The position numbers and the translations under genes were made by a program. Below, one piece after another: positions 15,939 through 24,521 of a DNA stretch of 44,883 nucleotides. Every line of letters starts with the position of its first letter. Positions within the stretch are counted from its first letter, which is position 1. Origin of the DNA: an uncultured Bacteroidia bacterium (GTDB taxonomy: Bacteria > Bacteroidota > Bacteroidia > Bacteroidales > UBA932); the NCBI GenBank assembly GCA_902784785.1, contig CACZWF010000004.1, positions 1 to 44,883 of the forward strand, given 5' to 3'. The notes under the pieces were generated by a model. That model was not told the origin of the DNA. It worked only from the letters and a program-made list of their open reading frames with translations, and ran no database searches.

Positions 15939-17879
15939 ATGGAATTCGAGACCGAGGCCGGCGGTGACAGGGATGGCTTCGGGAACGACGGAAGCGCGGC
16001 CTTCGAGGAAGAGGGACATCCAAGGGATGATGCGAGCCTTGATTTGGGCGCCGGCGGAAATGCCGCAATAACTGAAAATATCTTCGTGCTTGCTGCGGAA
16101 GCCCATTTCAGGACCGGCAAAGAGGGATAAACTGACCACTTTCCGTTCGGGGTCAAGCTTCGCCAAAGACAGGAAATCATACATGGCTTCAAGTCGGGCG
16201 CAATAACTGCGGAAAGCGACGACATAACCCTCATACGGGAAGCCGCTGAACGCAATGCCCAACTGGGCCCGCCATGAAAAGCCACTCAAAAGCGGTCGCG
16301 AAACACCCAGCGCCCACGAGGACCCCAAGGCTCTTGAAAAATCGCGGCGTACCAAAGGAGATGGAATGATCTGCGCACCTCCGAAAGCCGAGATAGTCCA
16401 AGGACGGTCCGCCCGCAGCGTACGAGACTCATCCGTAGCATAAGAGCCTTCATACCTGGAACCGCCCCTCGCTCCTGCCACTGAGGGCAGGCGATACTCG
16501 AGACCGACAGACAAGGAGGTGACCAGGTCGGAATAATTCAAATAAGCCACTTGCAGCATATTGGAACGCGTCGTATAAGGAACGGCACTGACCCGGGGCT
16601 CCAAGAAAAAGGCGATATCACGCCAGGGCTCCCAGCGGAACTGCAAACCGCCCGACAGGCCCATATACGGGAACATCTCCAGATTGGCGACATCAGACTT
16701 GTGCAGCAAGCCCAACTCGGGACCCGCCAGGACAAAGAAGCGGAAGCGCCGCCAGTCGGACGCCGGCGCCCGGAACATCGCCGGGATATCGAACATCGCA
16801 TCCAGGCGGAGATAGAGCGACGCTGCACTACGCAAATCGCGGGAATACACATCTTGCCGGTTCTCGAACCACGAATCCGTCGTCTGCCCCAACTGGAAAC
16901 GCCAGTCAAACCAATCGTTGTAACTGCGGCCGAAGCCTAGCACCAGGCTGTAACCCATCAACTGGAAGACTTCTTTCGCCGAGCGGATGTTGGCGGCCGG
17001 CTGCAAAGCAGGACCCGCCGCCAGACTGACCCGCAAATCTTTCCCCGGGTCACTCAACTTGTTCCAATAACTGCGGTCCAACTGAACGTGCAAGCCCACA
17101 TTGCCCCGGAAAGTCGGGATGAACGTCTTCCAGACATTCTGACGCGGCAGCCGGCGCGGATCTGCTTGCAATTCAAACAAAGGCTCCAGCACGACATCCA
17201 CTCCCGGGAAACTATGCACCACCCAATCCAGGCCCAGATGCATCGAAAACGCAGCTTTTTCATATCTCCGATGCTCCCCGTCCACAAAAGAGACGCCGAC
17301 ACCGATTTGGGGGACGAAAGAGAAAAGACGACGCGGGTCATAGCCGGAAGCATAGGCGCTTACATCAAACAGATAGGTAGCCCTCGCCTCGATCGCATGG
17401 ATGCGCGAAGCGTCAAAATTATCATACGACCAGCCGGCACTCACCCCCAGCCGCATACCGTGATAACGGTGCAGTCCTTTCGCGTCCGAAAACCATTTCC
17501 CATAACCAATCTGCCCGCACGCACCGGGACCGTACTGATTGACAAACTGCATCAGATAAGTTCCGTAGGCATACACATACGCGTCATTCACCAACCAGCC
17601 CAGCCCACTCGACGCCTTCTCGTCCGCAGGCCGCCAACGTTTCTGCATCGCATATTTGGAGATGTCGATACTGGAAGGACGTTTATTCCGGGCCAAGGCG
17701 CTGTCTGCCGCCGCCAACGAGTCCGCGCGATACAGACTGTCCAACTGCGCCGCCGACAAATGGTCCCCGCCGGCCGTACGCAAAGAATCCGAGACGGGGG
17801 CCGCTCCCTGCCGGGACGCGTAGGCGCCAAAAGGCAGCACCCACGCCAACAAACACAATATGACAATAACCCTTCTCAT
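15927..17879 (-). CDS. large outer-membrane beta-barrel-like protein with internal repeats, last gene of fimbrial operon
   Basis: 650 aa, not assigned to a named family with certainty. A signal peptide (MRRVIVILCLLAWVLPFGAYA) is followed by a Ser/Ala-rich linker (about 22-75) with SLYRADSLAAADSAL. A long series of amphipathic aromatic strands follows. Barrel-like modules recur: VSLAAGPALQPA, FFVLAGPELGLL...GLSGGLQFRWEPWRDIAFFLEPRVSAVPY (about 395-455), and LSLFAGPEMGFRS...GISAGAQIKARIIPWMSLFLEGRASVVPE near the C-terminus. This suggests two or three tandem eight-strand-like units. It overlaps the preceding OmpA-like gene by 4 bp (ATGA). Its place beside DUF3575 and OmpA-like genes suggests a pilus-assembly or anchoring role in the outer membrane; that is inference. 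Confidence 0.75.
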   Translation of the reverse strand: MRRVIVILCLLAWVLPFGAYASRQGAAPVSDSLRTAGGDHLSAAQLDSLYRADSLAAADSALARNKRPSSIDISKYAMQKRWRPADEKASSGLGWLVNDAYVYAYGTYLMQFVNQYGPGACGQIGYGKWFSDAKGLHRYHGMRLGVSAGWSYDNFDASRIHAIEARATYLFDVSAYASGYDPRRLFSFVPQIGVGVSFVDGEHRRYEKAAFSMHLGLDWVVHSFPGVDVVLEPLFELQADPRRLPRQNVWKTFIPTFRGNVGLHVQLDRSYWNKLSDPGKDLRVSLAAGPALQPAANIRSAKEVFQLMGYSLVLGFGRSYNDWFDWRFQLGQTTDSWFENRQDVYSRDLRSAASLYLRLDAMFDIPAMFRAPASDWRRFRFFVLAGPELGLLHKSDVANLEMFPYMGLSGGLQFRWEPWRDIAFFLEPRVSAVPYTTRSNMLQVAYLNYSDLVTSLSVGLEYRLPSVAGARGGSRYEGSYATDESRTLRADRPWTISAFGGAQIIPSPLVRRDFSRALGSSWALGVSRPLLSGFSWRAQLGIAFSGFPYEGYVVAFRSYCARLEAMYDFLSLAKLDPERKVVSLSLFAGPEMGFRSKHEDIFSYCGISAGAQIKARIIPWMSLFLEGRASVVPEAIPVTAGLGLEFHLGK

Positions 17880-20401
17880 TGCTTCGGCTCGTACACTTCT
17901 CCGGTATCGACATTGATAAACTTCCCGTCCTTATATTCATAAGAACGATACCGTTCATCATAATACAAATCGACCGTCTCGTCATAAGTCAGCCCCGGCG
18001 GAACGAGAATCTCCTCCTTCTCCGGCTCTTTCGACTTCTCCACGGCCGCCTTGGCCAGATCCTCGAAGATATCGAAATCGGTATCCGCTATCGCAATATA
18101 CTTCGGATCCTTCCGGAAACAACGCGTCAAGGAAAAAAGCGCCTCCTGCTGGTCGGTCTCCGACGGAATCGTATTCCAAGACTGGTAATTCTTCTGGTAA
18201 TATTTCTGGCAAATATACTGCGCCCGCAAGTAATCGGTCAACGGGTCTTCCTGCGACATCTCCTCCAAATCCGCTTCCACGCTGGAAAAACGCCCCAGCG
18301 CCAAATCCATCACGCACGCATTGCGTTTCGAAGTCGAACAAATCACCCGGTAGATTTCCTCCGCATCCCCTTTGTCGTCCTGCCAGAACCCGGCCAGGCA
18401 GCGCGTGATATAATACAGCCGGTTGTAGTCCTCGTTCGTCTCCCGCGGCAACATCACGACCAACTCGGCGGCCCGTTCATAATACCCCGCCTTGAGCATC
18501 ATCACCACTTGGTTCGCGACAATGGGAGAAGGATTGATATAATAACTGTCAAACTTGCGGTCACACCAGAGCACCGTTCCGTCGGCCCGTCTCAGGTAAT
18601 AATTCTCATCGATATGTTTGGCCAGCAAGGTCGTGTCCACCTTTCCTTGGGAGATCAGAAACTGAGCCAGTAGATTCTCGGGCAACTGCCAGTTCTTATC
18701 GGCATTGCGCGCCCGCTTGACCGCCCGACGATAAATGGTCTCCTGATCTTTCACATCGGGAATACGCCCCTGGGCAATGAGCTGGAACAAGGTCCAGAAC
18801 TCATAAATGGCAAACTCCTTCTTTCCACTGTGGAAATCCGGGTCATAACGATATTTCGCCAAAATCTCGTCCGGCGTCAACTCCCGGAAGATATCATATT
18901 TGTATTCGACCTTGACGGAACGAAGGCGACCCAACAGCGGCTTGATCACCGTCTGATAAGTGGGCAGGTGGATGATCTGGGCCCCCTGCGCATCGGGATT
19001 GCGCGGGAAACGCCGGGTAATCTTCCGGATGGAGGTCGCTTCGACGATATGATTCATACTGTCGAGCAAGTCCGCCATATCATCCCAAGAAGCCACTTTT
19101 GAAGAAACGTAACTCTGCGCCTTGCTGCCCGGAATGGCCGTACGAAGACGGGAAAGTATATAATCCAGCCGTTGGCGGGCCAGCACCACATTACTTTGGT
19201 AGGCCCCTTCGGGCGAGGCGGTACCGGACACCCGGTATTCGTGCAAAGTCTGCCCTTCGGTCGAATGAATCAAGCGGAAAGTCTCCAGCAAGGAATCCAG
19301 CTGGGCGACCGTGGCTGAATCGCGCAGATCGAGGGTCGCCTTGCCCACTTGAAATTCGAGGGCCAGGTCCTGGGCCTCATCCATACGCTGCTTGGTGGGC
19401 AGGCGCTTGTATTGCGGGGCCTCGGGATCCAAAGGAAAAGTCCGGACATCATAGTCCAGGAACCGCATCGGCCGGCTGACACGGCGGGAATCAGCCAGAC
19501 GGACCGTATCGCGGAAATAAACCTGATTGTAATCTTCGAACCACAGGCTGCAATCAATCAGCACGCGCTGGTCCGGTGAATCCATCACATACGCATCATC
19601 CCACGAAATCAGGGAGGTGGTATCCGAAAGGAAACCGCCCTGCCCCAGGGACTCACGGTAGCGGCGCGTGGAGTCGGCAAAAACGATGAGCGGGTCACGT
19701 TTGCTGTCAAATCCCTTGCGGCGCAGCTGCGTCAAATGATATTCTTGCCCATCCAATACAATGGGATAATGGTATTCTATCGTGTCTTTTTGGCGCTGGG
19801 GATTGAGATCCAGCACATAGGTCTGCACGGCGAAACGGGCGGTCGACTTGCCCAAACGGGGTTCCTTGAAAGGATAGACCAGGCCGCAGTTGAGCGTATT
19901 GCCCACGACCGTCGGTTTCTTGGGAACCGGGCGGACCGTCTTGACCGACACATAGGTCGCTTCCAGCAAGATGGAAAGGTCGAAAGAATGATTGATTTCA
20001 GCCTTGCCCTGTACCCGCTTGATGACGGCGCTTACATCAGCGCTGGGATAACAGAAGAGCAAGGCTCCATCTTTGGGAAGAGGCATCGGATCATACTGAC
20101 CGCTATCCACATCGACATAGGCCGTCACACAAAACCCCGCGTCGAAAGTTTCACCTTTTTTCCCAAACTTGACATATTGTTCCCATCGTTTCAGCGCGTC
20201 TCGGGCCAACTCATAAGTGCTGTATCCATACACACGCATCTGCGGCTCCCCGATGACCTTACCATCCTTACGGTTGGTGACCTTCCCTGTGACAGTGATG
20301 AAATCCTGTGCCGACAACAGAGCATACGTTCCCATCCAGAGGACCGTCAGACAGGCCATCCGAAACAAAACAGGTAATATGCGGCGGGACCAATACATCA
20401 T
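17876..20401 (-). CDS. 841-aa periplasmic protein with internal OmpA-like domain, fimbrial operon
   Basis: 841 aa. A signal peptide ends near LLSAQ (about residue 31), followed by an N-terminal beta region (VTGKVTNRKDGKVIGEPQMRVYGYS). A mid-protein OmpA/MotB-like fold lies at about 350-455: LEFQVGKATLDLRDSATVAQLDSLL, YRVSGTASPEG, NVVLARQRLDYI. The last 380 residues are helical and TPR-like (AELVVMLPRETNEDYNRLYYI and similar). In standard OmpA proteins this domain is C-terminal and binds peptidoglycan; here the Asp of the usual GHTD motif is replaced by GTAS. The Bacteroidota fimbrial neighbour DUF3868 also has an OmpA-like part, but this N-terminus does not clearly match it. A peptidoglycan-tethered scaffold for the pilus is inferred. 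Confidence 0.75.
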   Translation of the reverse strand: MMYWSRRILPVLFRMACLTVLWMGTYALLSAQDFITVTGKVTNRKDGKVIGEPQMRVYGYSTYELARDALKRWEQYVKFGKKGETFDAGFCVTAYVDVDSGQYDPMPLPKDGALLFCYPSADVSAVIKRVQGKAEINHSFDLSILLEATYVSVKTVRPVPKKPTVVGNTLNCGLVYPFKEPRLGKSTARFAVQTYVLDLNPQRQKDTIEYHYPIVLDGQEYHLTQLRRKGFDSKRDPLIVFADSTRRYRESLGQGGFLSDTTSLISWDDAYVMDSPDQRVLIDCSLWFEDYNQVYFRDTVRLADSRRVSRPMRFLDYDVRTFPLDPEAPQYKRLPTKQRMDEAQDLALEFQVGKATLDLRDSATVAQLDSLLETFRLIHSTEGQTLHEYRVSGTASPEGAYQSNVVLARQRLDYILSRLRTAIPGSKAQSYVSSKVASWDDMADLLDSMNHIVEATSIRKITRRFPRNPDAQGAQIIHLPTYQTVIKPLLGRLRSVKVEYKYDIFRELTPDEILAKYRYDPDFHSGKKEFAIYEFWTLFQLIAQGRIPDVKDQETIYRRAVKRARNADKNWQLPENLLAQFLISQGKVDTTLLAKHIDENYYLRRADGTVLWCDRKFDSYYINPSPIVANQVVMMLKAGYYERAAELVVMLPRETNEDYNRLYYITRCLAGFWQDDKGDAEEIYRVICSTSKRNACVMDLALGRFSSVEADLEEMSQEDPLTDYLRAQYICQKYYQKNYQSWNTIPSETDQQEALFSLTRCFRKDPKYIAIADTDFDIFEDLAKAAVEKSKEPEKEEILVPPGLTYDETVDLYYDERYRSYEYKDGKFINVDTGEVYEPKQ

Positions 20402-20976
20402 CGGATGATATACACAAATGCGACGGACAATTTCATCGGGAAAAACTTGAAGCCCCAGGTGTTGGCAGAAGATACTTCATCTGCGAAATAATCTTCGTAG
20501 CGGTCACCGGCGCGGTAGTATTTCTGCCGAAAGCCCATCAGGCCCGCTCCCGCCGTCAAATCCAGGCTCCAGCGCTCGCCCAAAATGAAAGAATAACCGC
20601 CGATGACGCCCAGACCGATAGCCGTTCCCGCGTAGACGCGTGACGTGAAATTCATATCGTAACTGGTTCCCACAACGGTGGCGCCGATGTATTCACGTGT
20701 CAGCGGACGGCCGTTGAACCAATAGCGGAACTCCCCTTGAAGCCCCCACATCTTGGAATTGACCCCGTAAGGCTTGTAGTGCCCGAAGGCGGAAAATAGC
20801 AGACTGGTATGCTCGCCGGTGATGACATCGACGCCCAGTTCGGGGGTCAGCAAGGCCAAAGACAAGGCGTTCGCGCGAATCGCAACTTGCTGCGCCGCCG
20901 CCTTTTTACAAGGCAGCAGGCACAGCAAAATCGCAATCAGATAGACGGCAAGCCGCCTGCGCGCGCCGGAAGCCAT
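20398..20976 (-). CDS. DUF3575 outer-membrane barrel protein (short form)
   Basis: 192 aa from the ATG at 20976; a TTG at 20982 is the only longer option. A signal peptide ends about KKAAAQ. The DUF3575 signature VAIRANALSLALLTPELGVDVITGEHTSLLFSAFGH is followed by LQGEFRYWFNGRP and GVIGGYSFILGERWSLDLTAGAGLMGF, ending in an amphipathic strand (KLSVAFVYIIR). DUF3575 proteins are small barrels encoded beside Mfa/Fim fimbrillin genes. The start is 2 bp after the preceding fimbrillin stop, and the stop overlaps the 841-aa gene by 4 bp. This is the second DUF3575 gene of the operon; the first (29.1-30.7 kb) is much longer. Confidence 0.87.
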   Translation of the reverse strand: MASGARRRLAVYLIAILLCLLPCKKAAAQQVAIRANALSLALLTPELGVDVITGEHTSLLFSAFGHYKPYGVNSKMWGLQGEFRYWFNGRPLTREYIGATVVGTSYDMNFTSRVYAGTAIGLGVIGGYSFILGERWSLDLTAGAGLMGFRQKYYRAGDRYEDYFADEVSSANTWGFKFFPMKLSVAFVYIIR

Positions 20977-20978
20977 CG

Positions 20979-22154
20979 TCAACCCAGGTTGGCAATCAGC
21001 GCTTCCTCTTCGCTGAGATTATCCGCGGGCTCCCAAGGTTGGAGCTCCACATTGATCACTACAGATTCCAGGGATTTCACCACGATACGGAAGGTATAGG
21101 ACTTCCCGGCGATGAAACCGCCTGTCAAAGAGACCTTGTACGGCTCGGCGGGGGTAAAGGAGCCCACCGGCGTGTTCAAGGTGAAACTGACATAGATATC
21201 GTCCGTGGTCGGCACGATGAACAGACCGTGTCCGTACTCCACGCCCGCCACCGTCGGCATCACAGAGCCGCCGTTGATGGACAGGGTGTCGGCCGAGCCT
21301 TCCACCGGGGTGAGCGTTCCCGTCAGCACATCCAGCGTGGCCTGCGTGGGCAGGCTGGACACTTGCAGGTTGGAAACGGTGACCAGCGTGTCGCCGCCGG
21401 CATTCACGAAGGACGCCTCGGCTTCCGCGTCCGCGGCATACAACTTGAAATGCAGCGCGGCCGTCAGGTGGTTGAAACGCAAGGTCGGCATATAGCTCAT
21501 CCAAGCGGAGGGGTACCATTTACGGGCGGTACGGGAGAAATCGGAGTTGAAGCCCAGTGTCCAGGCCGTGCTCTCCGAATTGTAGAGGGTGTCGCAATAG
21601 GCCGAGGCCCAAAGGATATCCGTCGTATCGATCTGTACCGTCTTCGTAAAATGAGTCCCATCGAAATCCAGGTCGAAAACCGTCTCGTCATCCTGCAGAC
21701 GCGCGTCGCTCGTTCGGTAGCCGAAGAAGGCATACCGACGATCCTCCACGCTGTCATCATTGTCCGCATAGGTCTCCAGCGGATAATAATAGTTGACGGG
21801 AACGACATCCGCGCCCGAACGCTCGATGAACGAGGCCTGCCCGCTATGGGCGTATGCCGCCTTCCCACGAAGCAATATCTGCCAGTCATTGTTGTCGGCC
21901 CAGCCTGCGCGCGCGGTTTCCCCCACGTCGACGGCCAGAACGCCGAACTGCACGTCCTCGATACTCTCGACCGCGGCCTTGGTCCCGAAAGAAGTTCCGC
22001 CCATATTGAACAAGATGGGAACCTTCTTCGTCAAGTCCGCCGCCCAGGGGGCATCGGCAAAATCATCCACCCAAGGTGTCGGGAGGTTGGATTTTGCGCA
22101 GCCCGCCAGAAGGACGCAGCACAAAATGACCGTATATTTCAAACTTCCTCTCAT
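20979..22154 (-). CDS. fimbrillin-like (Mfa/FimA) lipoprotein 6
   Basis: 391 aa. Lipobox VLLAGC puts the acylated Cys at residue 19. It shares the fold of the five upstream paralogues, including MPTLRFNHLTAALHFKLY (equivalent to F+HxLSRFxF) and a C-terminal VINVELQPWEP strand motif. It is the most divergent copy in the middle: the GTQDVMLAYADR block is replaced by IDTTDILWASAYCDTL. It could be a tip or adaptor subunit rather than a stalk copy. Type V fimbrillins travel as lipoproteins and polymerise by strand exchange after proteolysis at Arg/Lys. Whether this one polymerises is unknown. Confidence 0.82.
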   Translation of the reverse strand: MRGSLKYTVILCCVLLAGCAKSNLPTPWVDDFADAPWAADLTKKVPILFNMGGTSFGTKAAVESIEDVQFGVLAVDVGETARAGWADNNDWQILLRGKAAYAHSGQASFIERSGADVVPVNYYYPLETYADNDDSVEDRRYAFFGYRTSDARLQDDETVFDLDFDGTHFTKTVQIDTTDILWASAYCDTLYNSESTAWTLGFNSDFSRTARKWYPSAWMSYMPTLRFNHLTAALHFKLYAADAEAEASFVNAGGDTLVTVSNLQVSSLPTQATLDVLTGTLTPVEGSADTLSINGGSVMPTVAGVEYGHGLFIVPTTDDIYVSFTLNTPVGSFTPAEPYKVSLTGGFIAGKSYTFRIVVKSLESVVINVELQPWEPADNLSEEEALIANLG

Positions 22155-22171
22155 CGTTCTAAGTCTTTGTC

Positions 22172-23290
22172 TTAGTCTTCGTCTTGTCCGATATTGATGG
22201 GCTCGGTATCGTTATCCCAAGGTTCAAGTTCCACGCTGATCTTGACCGGCTGGAGGTTGTACACCGTGAGCGTGATGGTATAACTCTTGCCGGCGAGGGC
22301 GCCGCCGGAAATGGGAATGCTCTGCCCTTTGACCCATTGATGAACGATTTCAGATGTACCGGCAGGTTGATTTCCGATTCTGAACTTGAGGTTGTAAGAT
22401 TCCTGACCGGGCATCACCATCATACTTTCGCCCAAAGTCAGGGCGGTGGTTCCTTCCACCAGCACCGGAGCAAGATCAACACCCCGGTTGGTCAGATAGA
22501 ACTCTTCCATTTCGGCGCCATCGGGAACAGCCAGTCCACGGTTCGCACCCACAATCGTCATCTCGGCATCCGCGAAAGACTCGACACAAAGAGAGTCTAC
22601 ATACACCTTTGCCACGTCGGAATTGGGGTCTTCCCCTTTGATCACTTTGAAAATAAAACGGGAAAGCTGGTGCTTGAAGGTGAGATTGGGGATGATGCCC
22701 TTGCGGACGCCATAAGCGCTGAACATCTTCTCGGCGGAATAAGTCGTGCCCTTCACGGCGCTGTCGCGGTCGGCATAAGCCAACATCACATCCTGGGTGC
22801 CGTCGATCTTGATCGGCAAGGTGATGGTGCCGGCGTTGTTCTCAGGCGTTTCCTGTCCCGTCACGAAAGCATCGTCCACATAGTATCCGAAGAAATCATA
22901 GCGGGCGCTGTTGTCATAATAATAGGGATTGTCGAGCGCATCTTTCACCAAGATGGTGTCTTTCACGCCACTCTCAGGAACGACAGGAACGTTCTCAATC
23001 TCGACGCCGTCTTTCCAATACAAGGTATCGGCGGCCACGTCACGGGTGATGCCGTACACATAGAGCGTCTGGTTGTTCCAAGCTTCGATGGAACCACCGC
23101 CCTTGACCATCGCCTTCGTGGTGACCACGTTGGAAGCGAAGGCAATCGGATACTTTTCAGAACCCGTGAAAATCTCATCGGGATCAACGACGGCTTCACC
23201 GGCATTGACGGACTCCACAATAGGAGACTTGCTGCAAGCGGCCAACGCTACCAGCGCGGCGGCTGCGAGGAAAAAATACTTTTTCATCAT
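22172..23290 (-). CDS. fimbrillin-like (Mfa/FimA) lipoprotein 5
   Basis: 372 aa. Lipobox LVALAAC (Cys19). Hallmarks are IAFASNVVTTKAMV near the N-terminus and IDGTQDVMLAYADRDSAVKG in the middle. FKHQLSRFIFKV comes next, and the C-terminus is KISVELEPWDNDTEP. It is closely similar to lipoproteins 3 and 4, which suggests tandem duplication. The Thr-Lys step after the first strand is a candidate trypsin-like maturation site, as in type V pilins (inference). It lies 20 bp after the previous gene and 17 bp before the next. Confidence 0.86.
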   Translation of the reverse strand: MMKKYFFLAAAALVALAACSKSPIVESVNAGEAVVDPDEIFTGSEKYPIAFASNVVTTKAMVKGGGSIEAWNNQTLYVYGITRDVAADTLYWKDGVEIENVPVVPESGVKDTILVKDALDNPYYYDNSARYDFFGYYVDDAFVTGQETPENNAGTITLPIKIDGTQDVMLAYADRDSAVKGTTYSAEKMFSAYGVRKGIIPNLTFKHQLSRFIFKVIKGEDPNSDVAKVYVDSLCVESFADAEMTIVGANRGLAVPDGAEMEEFYLTNRGVDLAPVLVEGTTALTLGESMMVMPGQESYNLKFRIGNQPAGTSEIVHQWVKGQSIPISGGALAGKSYTITLTVYNLQPVKISVELEPWDNDTEPINIGQDED

Positions 23291-23310
23291 TGTATCATTG
23301 TTAATTGTTA

Positions 23311-24495
23311 TTAATCAGCGTCAGGGTCCAGGACGAAGGAATCACCCTCCTCCCAAGGAGCCAAAGCTATGACAATCTCCACGGGCTTCGTCTCATATAC
23401 CACGAGGGTCACATTGTATTTGTAACCGGGTTTGGCCATTTGCTCGCCAGAGGCTAAGGTGGTGAAATCAATGTTCAACCACTGGGTCTTGGTAACAGGT
23501 TCCACCACTCCGGGCTGCTCCAGCTCCATTCTCAAGGCATATTTCGCATCACCAGGAATCACCAGGATGCTGCCGTCGATGTTTTTATCGAGACCGGCAT
23601 ATTCGGGAGCGAGAATGCCGCCGCCGGTGATATTCTTCAGCGTATCCAGATGGTAGGCTCCGGTACCCGCGTCGTCAATCACCTTGACTTGCAGCAGCAG
23701 CGTGTCGGGGGTCGAGACATTGTTCAGACCCTCGTAGATACCGTTGCCGGCCACGACGACATCCGCCGTCGTGTTGGAAACCACGCTGATGCCGGTCACT
23801 TTGACTTTTCCTGCCGCAGCGGCTTCACCGCTTCTGACACGGAAGTCGAAACGGGACAGCTTGTGCCGGAAAAGCATTTCCGGTTTGGCGTCCCACTTGC
23901 GGATGCCATAGGCGCTGAAAAGACGGTCCTTGTTAACGGCGACGGGAGGATCCAGTTTTCCTTTGTGGAGGACGACCATATCGCGGTCGGCATAACCCAC
24001 CAGCACATCCTGGGTGCCGTTGATCTCGATATGGGCCACATACGCGTCATCGGTTTTCGTAATTCTTTCCCCATCGGGACCCTCTATTCCGGCGTCATCC
24101 AGGAAATAGCCATAGAACTCATAGTTTCCGTCGCCATAGTAATAAGGCTCTTCGTGGCCGGTTCCGATAGCAGGATTGAAGAGTGTGATGGTGTCTGCGG
24201 GATGGGAAGACACATTGTAGATGAAAGGATCCGCCAGATTCAAGCTGTCGGCCCCCGTCTGGTCTTTCAGGCGTTCGATGCCAAAGAAATAGAGGTCTTG
24301 TGAGGAAACCCAGGCGTCGAGAGCCCCGATGCCTTTGGTCGCCACGCGACCCACATTGGACGCAAAGCGCACGGGGACGGCGGATTCCAGTTCGAACCCG
24401 GATTGGGACGAAGCGGAACCGGTCGAAACCGGCTGTTTGCTGCAGGCGGCCGTCAGCGCGACGGCGGCAACTGCGAAAAGAATGTACTTCTTCAT
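23311..24495 (-). CDS. fimbrillin-like (Mfa/FimA) lipoprotein 4
   Basis: 394 aa. Lipobox VALTAAC (Cys18). The N-terminal strand VRFASNVGRVATKGIGALDAW is followed by EINGTQDVLVGYADRDMVV and LFSAYGIRKWDAKPEMLFRHKLSRFDFRV. The C-terminal strand is VEIVIALAPWEEGD. These blocks are shared with lipoproteins 3 and 5 at nearly the same positions. ATKG before ALDAW is a possible processing point. The 26-bp gap to the previous gene is the longest inside the run of fimbrillins, but no promoter box was found in it. Confidence 0.86.
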   Translation of the reverse strand: MKKYILFAVAAVALTAACSKQPVSTGSASSQSGFELESAVPVRFASNVGRVATKGIGALDAWVSSQDLYFFGIERLKDQTGADSLNLADPFIYNVSSHPADTITLFNPAIGTGHEEPYYYGDGNYEFYGYFLDDAGIEGPDGERITKTDDAYVAHIEINGTQDVLVGYADRDMVVLHKGKLDPPVAVNKDRLFSAYGIRKWDAKPEMLFRHKLSRFDFRVRSGEAAAAGKVKVTGISVVSNTTADVVVAGNGIYEGLNNVSTPDTLLLQVKVIDDAGTGAYHLDTLKNITGGGILAPEYAGLDKNIDGSILVIPGDAKYALRMELEQPGVVEPVTKTQWLNIDFTTLASGEQMAKPGYKYNVTLVVYETKPVEIVIALAPWEEGDSFVLDPDAD

Positions 24496-24521
24496 AAAAA
24501 TGGGATTAAATGGTTTATATT

